Assembly (NCBI RefSeq): GCF_964340395.1
Contig: NC_135568.1
Span: forward strand, 2,452,501 to 2,516,500
Direction of reading: 5' to 3'
DNA from: Glandiceps talaboti
Lineage: Eukaryota > Hemichordata > Enteropneusta > Spengelidae
Length of the DNA stretch: 64,000 nt
Position numbers and translations under genes: made by a program. Positions 13,501 through 26,500 of the stretch are shown here, piece by piece (positions within the stretch are counted from its first letter, which is position 1; the number at the start of each line of letters is the position of its first letter). The notes under the pieces are model-generated. The model worked only from the letters and a program-made list of their open reading frames with translations. It had not been told where the DNA came from and made no database searches.

Positions 13501-16004
13501 CCAATTTCTAAAACTTTCAGACGGTTGGCCATGATGAGGCGCCCTCACGCATCGATCTCTGATCGAGTTGTGACAAGTTTAATAAGGAATTCTGATTTTT
13601 TTTATTCATGAGGCCATGAAACATAAAATTACGGGTATCCGTTAGCACCACAGACAAGATAAAAGCCTAGAGGTGATGGGTATGGTTTCGATGTGTTAAT
13701 AGGTGGCTTATAAGCTCTGTAACCGTCTCTGGAAGTTTGTAAGGCTTTCTATTGTTCAAACGTACGCCGAAGGTTACCGAGAAAACCGTGATTTGCTCTT
13801 CGGGAATCATCGGTCTTTGCTTTCCACAGCTGCACCATACAAAGAAGCAAAGACCGATGGTTCCCGAAGAGCAAATCACGGTTTTCTCGGTAACCTTCGG
13901 CGTACGTTTGAACAATAGAAAGCGTCGAAAACTTCCAGAGACGATTACAGAGCTTATAAGCCCCCTATTAACACATCGGAACCATACCCATCACCTCTAG
14001 GCTCCTGTCTTGCCTGTGGTGCTAACGGATACCCGTAATTTTCTATTTCATCACCTCATGAATAAAAAAAATCAGACTGTCTTAAAATCTTCTCATGATT
14101 AGACTCTGACCAATGCGTGAGGGCGCCCATTACAACATACTATACTGACCGCACCGGGCCGGGATGGGTTGATTCTGGTATCACCTGTTGCTATTGGCAA
14201 AACAAAGAAACTCACATTTTTCACCTCTTACGTAATGAGTCGTTTTCCCTGTGCCCATGACCCAGGCCAATAATATGTTAGAAGTTTTTAATACAGAAAC
14301 ATACAATTTAGAATTGATTTTTGATAATTTAAGGTTAATATATATCTGTGATGGGAAATTATTCAACGAAATACAAATATGAATGTAAGGTAGATGGCAG
14401 TATACATCATGAAAGCCAATTTCTAAAACTTTCAGACGGTTGGCCATGATGAGGCGCCCTCACGCATCGATCTCTGATCGAGTTGTGACAAGTTTAATAA
14501 GGAATTCTGATTTTTTTTATTCATGAGGCCATGAAACATAAAATTACGGGTATCCGTTAGCACCACAGGCAAGATAAAAGCCTAGAGGTGATGGGTATGG
14601 TTTCGATGTGTTAATAGGTGGCTTATAAGCTCTGTAACCGTCTCTGGAAGTTTGTAAGGCTTTCTATTGTTCAAACGTACGCCGAAGGTTACCGAGAAAA
14701 CCGTGATTTGCTCTTCGGGAATCATCGGTCTTTGCTTTCCACAGCTGCACCATACAAAGAAGCAAAGACCGATGGTTCCCGAAGAGCAAATCACGGTTTT
14801 CTCGGTAACCTTCGGCGTACGTTTGAACAATAGAAAGCGTCGAAAACTTCCAGAGACGATTACAGAGCTTATAAGCCCCCTATTAACACATCGGAACCAT
14901 ACCCATCACCTCTAGGCTCCTGTCTTGCCTGTGGTGCTAACGGATACCCGTAATTTTCTATTTCATCACCTCATGAATAAAAAAAATCAGACTGTCTTAA
15001 AATCTTCTCATGATTAGACTCTGACCAATGCGTGAGGGCGCCCATTATATATACTGACCGGACCGGGCCGGGATGGGTTGATTCTGGTATCACCTGTTGC
15101 TATTGGCAAAACAAAGAAACTCACATTTTTCACCTCTTACGTAATAAGTCGTTTTCCCTGTGCCCATGACCCAGGCCAATAATATGTTAGAAGTTATTAA
15201 TACAGAAACATACAATTTAGAATTGATTTTTGATAATTTAAGGTTAATATATATCTGTGATGGGAAATTATTCAACGAAATACAAATATGAATGTAAGGT
15301 AGATGGCAGTATACATCATGAAAGCCAATTTCTAAAACTTTCAGACGGTTGGCCATGATGAGGCGCCCTCACGCATCGATCTCTGATCGAGTTGTGACAA
15401 GTTTAATAAGGAATTCTGATTTTTTTTATTCATGAGGCCATGAAACATAAAATTACGGGTATCCGTTAGCACCACAGACAAGATAAAAGCCTAGAGGTGA
15501 TGGGTATGGTTTCGATGTGTTAATAGGTGGCTTATAAGCTCTGTAACCGTCTCTGGAAGTTTGTAAGGCTTTCTATTGTTCAAACGTACGCCGAAGGTTA
15601 CCGAGAAAACCGTGATTTGCTCTTCGGGAATCATCGGTCTTTGCTTTCCACAGCTGCACCATACAAAGAAGCAAAGACCGATGGTTCCCGAAGAGCAAAT
15701 CACGGTTTTCTCGGTAACCTTCGGCGTACGTTTGAACAATAGAAAGCGTCGAAAACTTCCAGAGACGATTACAGAGCTTATAAGCCCCCTATTAACACAT
15801 CGGAACCATACCCATCACCTCTAGGCTCCTGTCTTGCCTGTGGTGCTAACGGATACCCGTAATTTTCTATTTCATCACCTCATGAATAAAAAAAATCAGA
15901 CTGTCTTAAAATCTTCTCATGATTAGACTCTGACCAATGCGTGAGGGCGCCCATTACAACATACTATACTGACCGCACCGGGCCGGGATGGGTTGATTCT
16001 GGTA
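10533..16004. repeat. Dimeric higher-order repeat, 1824 bp x 3 (monomers 6-11)
   Basis: Two monomer types alternate. One has TACGTAATGAGTCG with TTTTTAATACAG, the other has TACGTAATAAGTCG with TTATTAATACAG, and their spacings alternate 909 and 915. Blocks starting at 10533, 12357 and 14181 are each 1824 bp apart. Confidence 0.8.
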
Positions 16005-16844
16005 TCACCTGTTGCTATTGGCAAAACAAAGAAACTCACATTTTTCACCTCTTACGTAATAAGTCGTTATCCCTGTGCCCATGACCCAGGCCAATAATAT
16101 GTTAGAAGTTATTAATACAGAAACATACAATTTAGAATTGATTTTTGATAATTTAAGGTTAATATATATCTGTGATGGGAAATTATTCAACGAAATACAA
16201 ATATGAATGTAAGGTAGATGGCAGTATACATCATGAAAGCCAATTTCTAAAACTTTCAGACGGTTGGCCATGATGAGGCGCCCTCACGCATCGATCTCTG
16301 ATCGAGTTGTGACAAGTTTAATAAGGAATTCTGATTTTTTTTATTCATGAGGCCATGAAACATGAAATTACGGGTATCCGTTAGCACCACAGGCAAGATA
16401 AAAGCCTAGAGGTGATGGGTATGGTTTCGATGTGTTAATAGGTGGCTTATAAGCTCTGTAACCGTCTCTGGAAGTTTGTAAGGCTTTCTATTGTTCAAAC
16501 GTACGCCGAAGGTTACCGAGAAAACCGTGATTTGCTCTTCGGGAATCATCGGTCTTTGCTTTCCACAGCTGCACCATACAAAGAAGCAAAGACCGATGGT
16601 TCCCGAAGAGCAAATCACGGTTTTCTCGGTAACCTTCGGCGTACGTTTGAACAATAGAAAGCGTCGAAAACTTCCAGAGACGATTACAGAGCTTATAAGC
16701 CCCCTATTAACACATCGGAACCATACCCATCACCTCTAGGCTCCTGTCTTGCCTGTGGTGCTAACGGATACCCGTAATTTTCTATTTCATCACCTCATGA
16801 ATAAAAAAAATCAGACTGTCTTAAAATCTTCTCATGATTAGACT

Positions 16845-16858
16845 CTGACCATTACAAC
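16845..16858. other. 17-bp deletion junction in the array
   Basis: Here CTCTGACC runs directly into ATTACAACATAC. All other monomers have AATGCGTGAGGGCGCCC in between, so this step is 898 bp. The lost piece is the inner end of the left arm. CCA is present at both breakpoints, consistent with slippage. Confidence 0.8.
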
Positions 16859-19800
16859 ATACTATACTGACCGCACCGGGCCGGGATGGGTTGATTCTGG
16901 TATCACCTGTTGCTATTGGCAAAACAAAGAAACTCACATTTTTCACCTCTTACGTAATGAGTCGTTTTCCCTGTGCCCATGACCCAGGCCAATAATATGT
17001 TAGAAGTTTTTAATACAGAAACATACAATTTAGAATTGATTTTTGATAATTTAAGGTTAATATATATCTGTGATGGGAAATTATTCAACGAAATACAAAT
17101 ATGAATGTAAGGTAGATGGCAGTATACATCATGAAAGCCAATTTCTAAAACTTTCAGACGGTTGGCCATGATGAGGCGCCCTCACGCATCGATCTCTGAT
17201 CGAGTTGTGACAAGTTTAATAAGGAATTCTGATTTTTTTTATTCATGAGGCCATGAAACATAAAATTACGGGTATCCGTTAGCACCACAGGCAAGATAAA
17301 AGCCTAGAGGTGATGGGTATGGTTTCGATGTGTTAATAGGTGGCTTATAAGCTCTGTAACCGTCTCTGGAAGTTTGTAAGGCTTTCTATTGTTCAAACGT
17401 ACGCCGAAGGTTACCGAGAAAACCGTGATTTGCTCTTCGGGAATCATCGGTCTTTGCTTTCCACAGCTGCACCATACAAAGAAGCAAAGACCGATGGTTC
17501 CCGAAGAGCAAATCACGGTTTTCTCGGTAACCTTCGGCGTACGTTTGAACAATAGAAAGCGTCGAAAACTTCCAGAGACGATTACAGAGCTTATAAGCCC
17601 CCTATTAACACATCGGAACCATACCCATCACCTCTAGGCTCCTGTCTTGCCTGTGGTGCTAACGGATACCCGTAATTTTCTATTTCATCACCTCATGAAT
17701 AAAAAAAATCAGACTGTCTTAAAATCTTCTCATGATTAGACTCTGACCAATGCGTGAGGGCGCCCATTATATATACTGACCGGACCGGGCCGGGATGGGT
17801 TGATTCTGGTATCACCTGTTGCTATTGGCAAAACAAAGAAACTCACATTTTTCACCTCTTACGTAATAAGTCGTTATCCCTGTGCCCATGACCCAGGCCA
17901 ATAATATGTTAGAAGTTATTAATACAGAAACATACAATTTAGAATTGATTTTTGATAATTTAAGGTTAATATATATCTGTGATGGGAAATTATTCAACGA
18001 AATACAAATATGAATGTAAGGTAGATGGCAGTATACATCATGAAAGCCAATTTCTAAAACTTTCAGACGGTTGGCCATGATGAGGCGCCCTCACGCATCG
18101 ATCTCTGATCGAGTTGTGACAAGTTTAATAAGGAATTCTGATTTTTTTTATTCATGAGGCCATGAAACATAAAATTACGGGTATCCGTTAGCACCACAGA
18201 CAAGATAAAAGCCTAGAGGTGATGGGTATGGTTTCGATGTGTTAATAGGTGGCTTATAAGCTCTGTAACCGTCTCTGGAAGTTTGTAAGGCTTTCTATTG
18301 TTCAAACGTACGCCGAAGGTTACCGAGAAAACCGTGATTTGCTCTTCGGGAATCATCGGTCTTTGCTTTCCACAGCTGCACCATACAAAGAAGCAAAGAC
18401 CGATGGTTCCCGAAGAGCAAATCACGGTTTTCTCGGTAACCTTCGGCGTACGTTTGAACAATAGAAAGCGTCGAAAACTTCCAGAGACGATTACAGAGCT
18501 TATAAGCCCCCTATTAACACATCGGAACCATACCCATCACCTCTAGGCTCCTGTCTTGCCTGTGGTGCTAACGGATACCCGTAATTTTCTATTTCATCAC
18601 CTCATGAATAAAAAAAATCAGACTGTCTTAAAATCTTCTCATGATTAGACTCTGACCAATGCGTGAGGGCGCCCATTATATATACTGACCGGACCGGGCC
18701 GGGATGGGTTGATTCTGGTATCACCTGTTGCTATTGGCAAAACAAAGAAACTCACATTTTTCACCTCTTACGTAATAAGTCGTTTTCCCTGTGCCCATGA
18801 CCCAGGCCAATAATATGTTAGAAGTTATTAATACAGAAACATACAATTTAGAATTGATTTTTGATAATTTAAGGTTAATATATATCTGTGATGGGAAATT
18901 ATTCAACGAAATACAAATATGAATGTAAGGTAGATGGCAGTATACATCATGAAAGCCAATTTCTAAAACTTTCAGACGGTTGGCCATGATGAGGCGCCCT
19001 CACGCATCGATCTCTGATCGAGTTGTGACAAGTTTAATAAGGAATTCTGATTTTTTTTATTCATGAGGCCATGAAACATAAAATTACGGGTATCCGTTAG
19101 CACCACAGACAAGATAAAAGCCTAGAGGTGATGGGTATGGTTTCGATGTGTTAATAGGTGGCTTATAAGCTCTGTAACCGTCTCTGGAAGTTTGTAAGGC
19201 TTTCTATTGTTCAAACGTACGCCGAAGGTTACCGAGAAAACCGTGATTTGCTCTTCGGGAATCATCGGTCTTTGCTTTCCACAGCTGCACCATACAATGA
19301 AGCAAAGACCGATGGTTCCCGAAGAGCAAATCACGGTTTTCTCGGTAACCTTCGGCGTACGTTTGAACAATAGAAAGCGTCGAAAACTTCCAGAGACGAT
19401 TACAGAGCTTATAAGCCCCCTATTAACACATCGGAACCATACCCATCACCTCTAGGCTCCTGTCTTGCCTGTGGTGCTAACGGATACCCGTAATTTTCTA
19501 TTTCATCACCTCATGAATAAAAAAAATCAGACTGTCTTAAAATCTTCTCATGATTAGACTCTGACCAATGCGTGAGGGCGCCCATTACAACATACTATAC
19601 TGACCGCACCGGGCCGGGATGGGTTGATTCTGGTATCACCTGTTGCTATTGGCAAAACAAAGAAACTCACATTTTTCACCTCTTACGTAATAAGTCGTTA
19701 TCCCTGTGCCCATGACCCAGGCCAATAATATGTTAGAAGTTATTAATACAGAAACATACAATTTAGAATTGATTTTTGATAATTTAAGGTTAATATATAT

Positions 19801-20550
19801 CTGTGATGGGAAATTATTCAACGAAATACAAATATGAATGTAAGGTAGATGGCAGTATACATCATGAAAGCCAATTTCTAAAACTTTCAGACGGTTGGCC
19901 ATGATGAGGCGCCCTCACGCATCGATCTCTGATCGAGTTGTGACAAGTTTAATAAGGAATTCTGATTTTTTTTATTCATGAGGCCATGAAACATGAAATT
20001 ACGGGTATCCGTTAGCACCACAGGCAAGATAAAAGCCTAGAGGTGATGGGTATGGTTTCGATGTGTTAATAGGTGGCTTATAAGCTCTGTAACCGTCTCT
20101 GGAAGTTTGTAAGGCTTTCTATTGTTCAAACGTACGCCGAAGGTTACCGAGAAAACCGTGATTTGCTCTTCGGGAATCATCGGTCTTTGCTTTCCACAGC
20201 TGCACCATACAAAGAAGCAAAGACCGATGGTTCCCGAAGAGCAAATCACGGTTTTCTCGGTAACCTTCGGCGTACGTTTGAACAATAGAAAGCGTCGAAA
20301 ACTTCCAGAGACGATTACAGAGCTTATAAGCCCCCTATTAACACATCGGAACCATACCCATCACCTCTAGGCTCCTGTCTTGCCTGTGGTGCTAACGGAT
20401 ACCCGTAATTTTCTATTTCATCACCTCATGAATAAAAAAAATCAGACTGTCTTAAAATCTTCTCATGATTAGACTCTGACCAATGCGTGAGGGCGCCCAT
20501 TACAACATACTATACTGACCGCACCGGGCCGGGATGGGTTGATTCTGGTA

Positions 20551-23500
20551 TCACCTGTTGCTATTGGCAAAACAAAGAAACTCACATTTTTCACCTCTTA
20601 CGTAATAAGTCGTTTTCCCTGTGCCCATGACCCAGGCCAATAATATGTTAGAAGTTATTAATACAGAAACATACAATTTAGAATTGATTTTTGATAATTT
20701 AAGGTTAATATATATCTGTGATGGGAAATTATTCAACGAAATACAAATATGAATGTAAGGTAGATGGCAGTATACATCATGAAAGCCAATTTCTAAAACT
20801 TTCAGACGGTTGGCCATGATGAGGCGCCCTCACGCATCGATCTCTGATCGAGTTGTGACAAGTTTAATAAGGAATTCTGATTTTTTTTATTCATGAGGCC
20901 ATGAAACATAAAATTACGGGTATCCGTTAGCACCACAGACAAGATAAAAGCCTAGAGGTGATGGGTATGGTTTCGATGTGTTAATAGGTGGCTTATAAGC
21001 TCTGTAACCGTCTCTGGAAGTTTGTAAGGCTTTCTATTGTTCAAACGTACGCCGAAGGTTACCGAGAAAACCGTGATTTGCTCTTCGGGAATCATCGGTC
21101 TTTGCTTTCCACAGCTGCACCATACAAAGAAGCAAAGACCGATGGTTCCCGAAGAGCAAATCACGGTTTTCTCGGTAACCTTCGGCGTACGTTTGAACAA
21201 TAGAAAGCGTCGAAAACTTCCAGAGACGATTACAGAGCTTATAAGCCCCCTATTAACACATCGGAACCATACCCATCACCTCTAGGCTCCTGTCTTGCCT
21301 GTGGTGCTAACGGATACCCGTAATTTTCTATTTCATCACCTCATGAATAAAAAAAATCAGACTGTCTTAAAATCTTCTCATGATTAGACTCTGACCAATG
21401 CGTGAGGGCGCCCATTACAACATACTATACTGACCGCACCGGGCCGGGATGGGTTGATTCTGGTATCACCTGTTGCTATTGGCAAAACAAAGAAACTCAC
21501 ATTTTTCACCTCTTACGTAATAAGTCGTTATCCCTGTGCCCATGACCCAGGCCAATAATATGTTAGAAGTTATTAATACAGAAACATACAATTTAGAATT
21601 GATTTTTGATAATTTAAGGTTAATATATATCTGTGATGGGAAATTATTCAACGAAATACAAATATGAATGTAAGGTAGATGGCAGTATACATCATGAAAG
21701 CCAATTTCTAAAACTTTCAGACGGTTGGCCATGATGAGGCGCCCTCACGCATCGATCTCTGATCGAGTTGTGACAAGTTTAATAAGGAATTCTGATTTTT
21801 TTTATTCATGAGGCCATGAAACATGAAATTACGGGTATCCGTTAGCACCACAGGCAAGATAAAAGCCTAGAGGTGATGGGTATGGTTTCGATGTGTTAAT
21901 AGGTGGCTTATAAGCTCTGTAACCGTCTCTGGAAGTTTGTAAGGCTTTCTATTGTTCAAACGTACGCCGAAGGTTACCGAGAAAACCGTGATTTGCTCTT
22001 CGGGAATCATCGGTCTTTGCTTTCCACAGCTGCACCATACAAAGAAGCAAAGACCGATGGTTCCCGAAGAGCAAATCACGGTTTTCTCGGTAACCTTCGG
22101 CGTACGTTTGAACAATAGAAAGCGTCGAAAACTTCCAGAGACGATTACAGAGCTTATAAGCCCCCTATTAACACATCGGAACCATACCCATCACCTCTAG
22201 GCTCCTGTCTTGCCTGTGGTGCTAACGGATACCCGTAATTTTCTATTTCATCACCTCATGAATAAAAAAAATCAGACTGTCTTAAAATCTTCTCATGATT
22301 AGACTCTGACCAATGCGTGAGGGCGCCCATTACAACATACTGACCGGACCGGGCCGGGATGGGTTGATTCTGGTATCACCTGTTGCTATTGGCAAAACAA
22401 AGAAACTCACATTTTTCACCTCTTACGTAATAAGTCGTTTTCCCTGTGCCCATGACCCAGGCCAATAATATGTTAGAAGTTATTAATACAGAAACATACA
22501 ATTTAGAATTGATTTTTGATAATTTAAGGTTAATATATATCTGTGATGGGAAATTATTCAACGAAATACAAATATGAATGTAAGGTAGATGGCAGTATAC
22601 ATCATGAAAGCCAATTTCTAAAACTTTCAGACGGTTGGCCATGATGAGGCGCCCTCACGCATCGATCTCTGATCGAGTTGTGACAAGTTTAATAAGGAAT
22701 TCTGATTTTTTTTATTCATGAGGCCATGAAACATAAAATTACGGGTATCCGTTAGCACCACAGACAAGATAAAAGCCTAGAGGTGATGGGTATGGTTTCG
22801 ATGTGTTAATAGGTGGCTTATAAGCTCTGTAACCGTCTCTGGAAGTTTGTAAGGCTTTCTATTGTTCAAACGTACGCCGAAGGTTACCGAGAAAACCGTG
22901 ATTTGCTCTTCGGGAATCATCGGTCTTTGCTTTCCACAGCTGCACCATACAAAGAAGCAAAGACCGATGGTTCCCGAAGAGCAAATCACGGTTTTCTCGG
23001 TAACCTTCGGCGTACGTTTGAACAATAGAAAGCGTCGAAAACTTCCAGAGACGATTACAGAGCTTATAAGCCCCCTATTAACACATCGGAACCATACCCA
23101 TCACCTCTAGGCTCCTGTCTTGCCTGTGGTGCTAACGGATACCCGTAATTTTCTATTTCATCACCTCATGAATAAAAAAAATCAGACTGTCTTAAAATCT
23201 TCTCATGATTAGACTCTGACCAATGCGTGAGGGCGCCCATTACAACATACTATACTGACCGCACCGGGCCGGGATGGGTTGATTCTGGTATCACCTGTTG
23301 CTATTGGCAAAACAAAGAAACTCACATTTTTCACCTCTTACGTAATAAGTCGTTATCCCTGTGCCCATGACCCAGGCCAATAATATGTTAGAAGTTATTA
23401 ATACAGAAACATACAATTTAGAATTGATTTTTGATAATTTAAGGTTAATATATATCTGTGATGGGAAATTATTCAACGAAATACAAATATGAATGTAAGG

Positions 23501-26500
23501 TAGATGGCAGTATACATCATGAAAGCCAATTTCTAAAACTTTCAGACGGTTGGCCATGATGAGGCGCCCTCACGCATCGATCTCTGATCGAGTTGTGACA
23601 AGTTTAATAAGGAATTCTGATTTTTTTTATTCATGAGGCCATGAAACATGAAATTACGGGTATCCGTTAGCACCACAGGCAAGATAAAAGCCTAGAGGTG
23701 ATGGGTATGGTTTCGATGTGTTAATAGGTGGCTTATAAGCTCTGTAACCGTCTCTGGAAGTTTGTAAGGCTTTCTATTGTTCAAACGTACGCCGAAGGTT
23801 ACCGAGAAAACCGTGATTTGCTCTTCGGGAATCATCGGTCTTTGCTTTCCACAGCTGCACCATACAAAGAAGCAAAGACCGATGGTTCCCGAAGAGCAAA
23901 TCACGGTTTTCTCGGTAACCTTCGGCGTACGTTTGAACAATAGAAAGCGTCGAAAACTTCCAGAGACGATTACAGAGCTTATAAGCCCCCTATTAACACA
24001 TCGGAACCATACCCATCACCTCTAGGCTCCTGTCTTGCCTGTGGTGCTAACGGATACCCGTAATTTTCTATTTCATCACCTCATGAATAAAAAAAATCAG
24101 ACTGTCTTAAAATCTTCTCATGATTAGACTCTGACCAATGCGTGAGGGCGCCCATTACAACATACTATACTGACCGCACCGGGCCGGGATGGGTTGATTC
24201 TGGTATCACCTGTTGCTATTGGCAAAACAAAGAAACTCACATTTTTCACCTCTTACGTAATGAGTCGTTTTCCCTGTGCCCATGACCCAGGCCAATAATA
24301 TGTTAGAAGTTTTTAATACAGAAACATACAATTTAGAATTGATTTTTGATAATTTAAGGTTAATATATATCTGTGATGGGAAATTATTCAACGAAATACA
24401 AATATGAATGTAAGGTAGATGGCAGTATACATCATGAAAGCCAATTTCTAAAACTTTCAGACGGTTGGCCATGATGAGGCGCCCTCACGCATCGATCTCT
24501 GATCGAGTTGTGACAAGTTTAATAAGGAATTCTGATTTTTTTTATTCATGAGGCCATGAAACATGAAATTACGGGTATCCGTTAGCACCACAGGCAAGAT
24601 AAAAGCCTAGAGGTGATGGGTATGGTTTCGATGTGTTAATAGGTGGCTTATAAGCTCTGTAACCGTCTCTGGAAGTTTGTAAGGCTTTCTATTGTTCAAA
24701 CGTACGCCGAAGGTTACCGAGAAAACCGTGATTTGCTCTTCGGGAATCATCGGTCTTTGCTTTCCACAGCTGCACCATACAAAGAAGCAAAGACCGATGG
24801 TTCCCGAAGAGCAAATCACGGTTTTCTCGGTAACCTTCGGCGTACGTTTGAACAATAGAAAGCGTCGAAAACTTCCAGAGACGATTACAGAGCTTATAAG
24901 CCCCCTATTAACACATCGGAACCATACCCATCACCTCTAGGCTCCTGTCTTGCCTGTGGTGCTAACGGATACCCGTAATTTTCTATTTCATCACCTCATG
25001 AATAAAAAAAATCAGACTGTCTTAAAATCTTCTCATGATTAGACTCTGACCAATGCGTGAGGGCGCCCATTACAACATACTATACTGACCGCACCGGGCC
25101 GGGATGGGTTGATTCTGGTATCACCTGTTGCTATTGGCAAAACAAAGAAACTCACATTTTTCACCTCTTACGTAATAAGTCGTTTTCCCTGTGCCCATGA
25201 CCCAGGCCAATAATATGTTAGAAGTTATTAATACAGAAACATACAATTTAGAATTGATTTTTGATAATTTAAGGTTAATATATATCTGTGATGGGAAATT
25301 ATTCAACGAAATACAAATATGAATGTAAGGTAGATGGCAGTATACATCATGAAAGCCAATTTCTAAAACTTTCAGACGGTTGGCCATGATGAGGCGCCCT
25401 CACGCATCGATCTCTGATCGAGTTGTGACAAGTTTAATAAGGAATTCTGATTTTTTTTATTCATGAGGCCATGAAACATAAAATTACGGGTATCCGTTAG
25501 CACCACAGACAAGATAAAAGCCTAGAGGTGATGGGTATGGTTTCGATGTGTTAATAGGTGGCTTATAAGCTCTGTAACCGTCTCTGGAAGTTTGTAAGGC
25601 TTTCTATTGTTCAAACGTACGCCGAAGGTTACCGAGAAAACCGTGATTTGCTCTTCGGGAATCATCGGTCTTTGCTTTCCACAGCTGCACCATACAAAGA
25701 AGCAAAGACCGATGGTTCCCGAAGAGCAAATCACGGTTTTCTCGGTAACCTTCGGCGTACGTTTGAACAATAGAAAGCGTCGAAAACTTCCAGAGACGAT
25801 TACAGAGCTTATAAGCCCCCTATTAACACATCGGAACCATACCCATCACCTCTAGGCTCCTGTCTTGCCTGTGGTGCTAACGGATACCCGTAATTTTCTA
25901 TTTCATCACCTCATGAATAAAAAAAATCAGACTGTCTTAAAATCTTCTCATGATTAGACTCTGACCAATGCGTGAGGGCGCCCATTACAACATACTATAC
26001 TGACCGCACCGGGCCGGGATGGGTTGATTCTGGTATCACCTGTTGCTATTGGCAAAACAAAGAAACTCACATTTTTCACCTCTTACGTAATAAGTCGTTA
26101 TCCCTGTGCCCATGACCCAGGCCAATAATATGTTAGAAGTTATTAATACAGAAACATACAATTTAGAATTGATTTTTGATAATTTAAGGTTAATATATAT
26201 CTGTGATGGGAAATTATTCAACGAAATACAAATATGAATGTAAGGTAGATGGCAGTATACATCATGAAAGCCAATTTCTAAAACTTTCAGACGGTTGGCC
26301 ATGATGAGGCGCCCTCACGCATCGATCTCTGATCGAGTTGTGACAAGTTTAATAAGGAATTCTGATTTTTTTTATTCATGAGGCCATGAAACATGAAATT
26401 ACGGGTATCCGTTAGCACCACAGGCAAGATAAAAGCCTAGAGGTGATGGGTATGGTTTCGATGTGTTAATAGGTGGCTTATAAGCTCTGTAACCGTCTCT

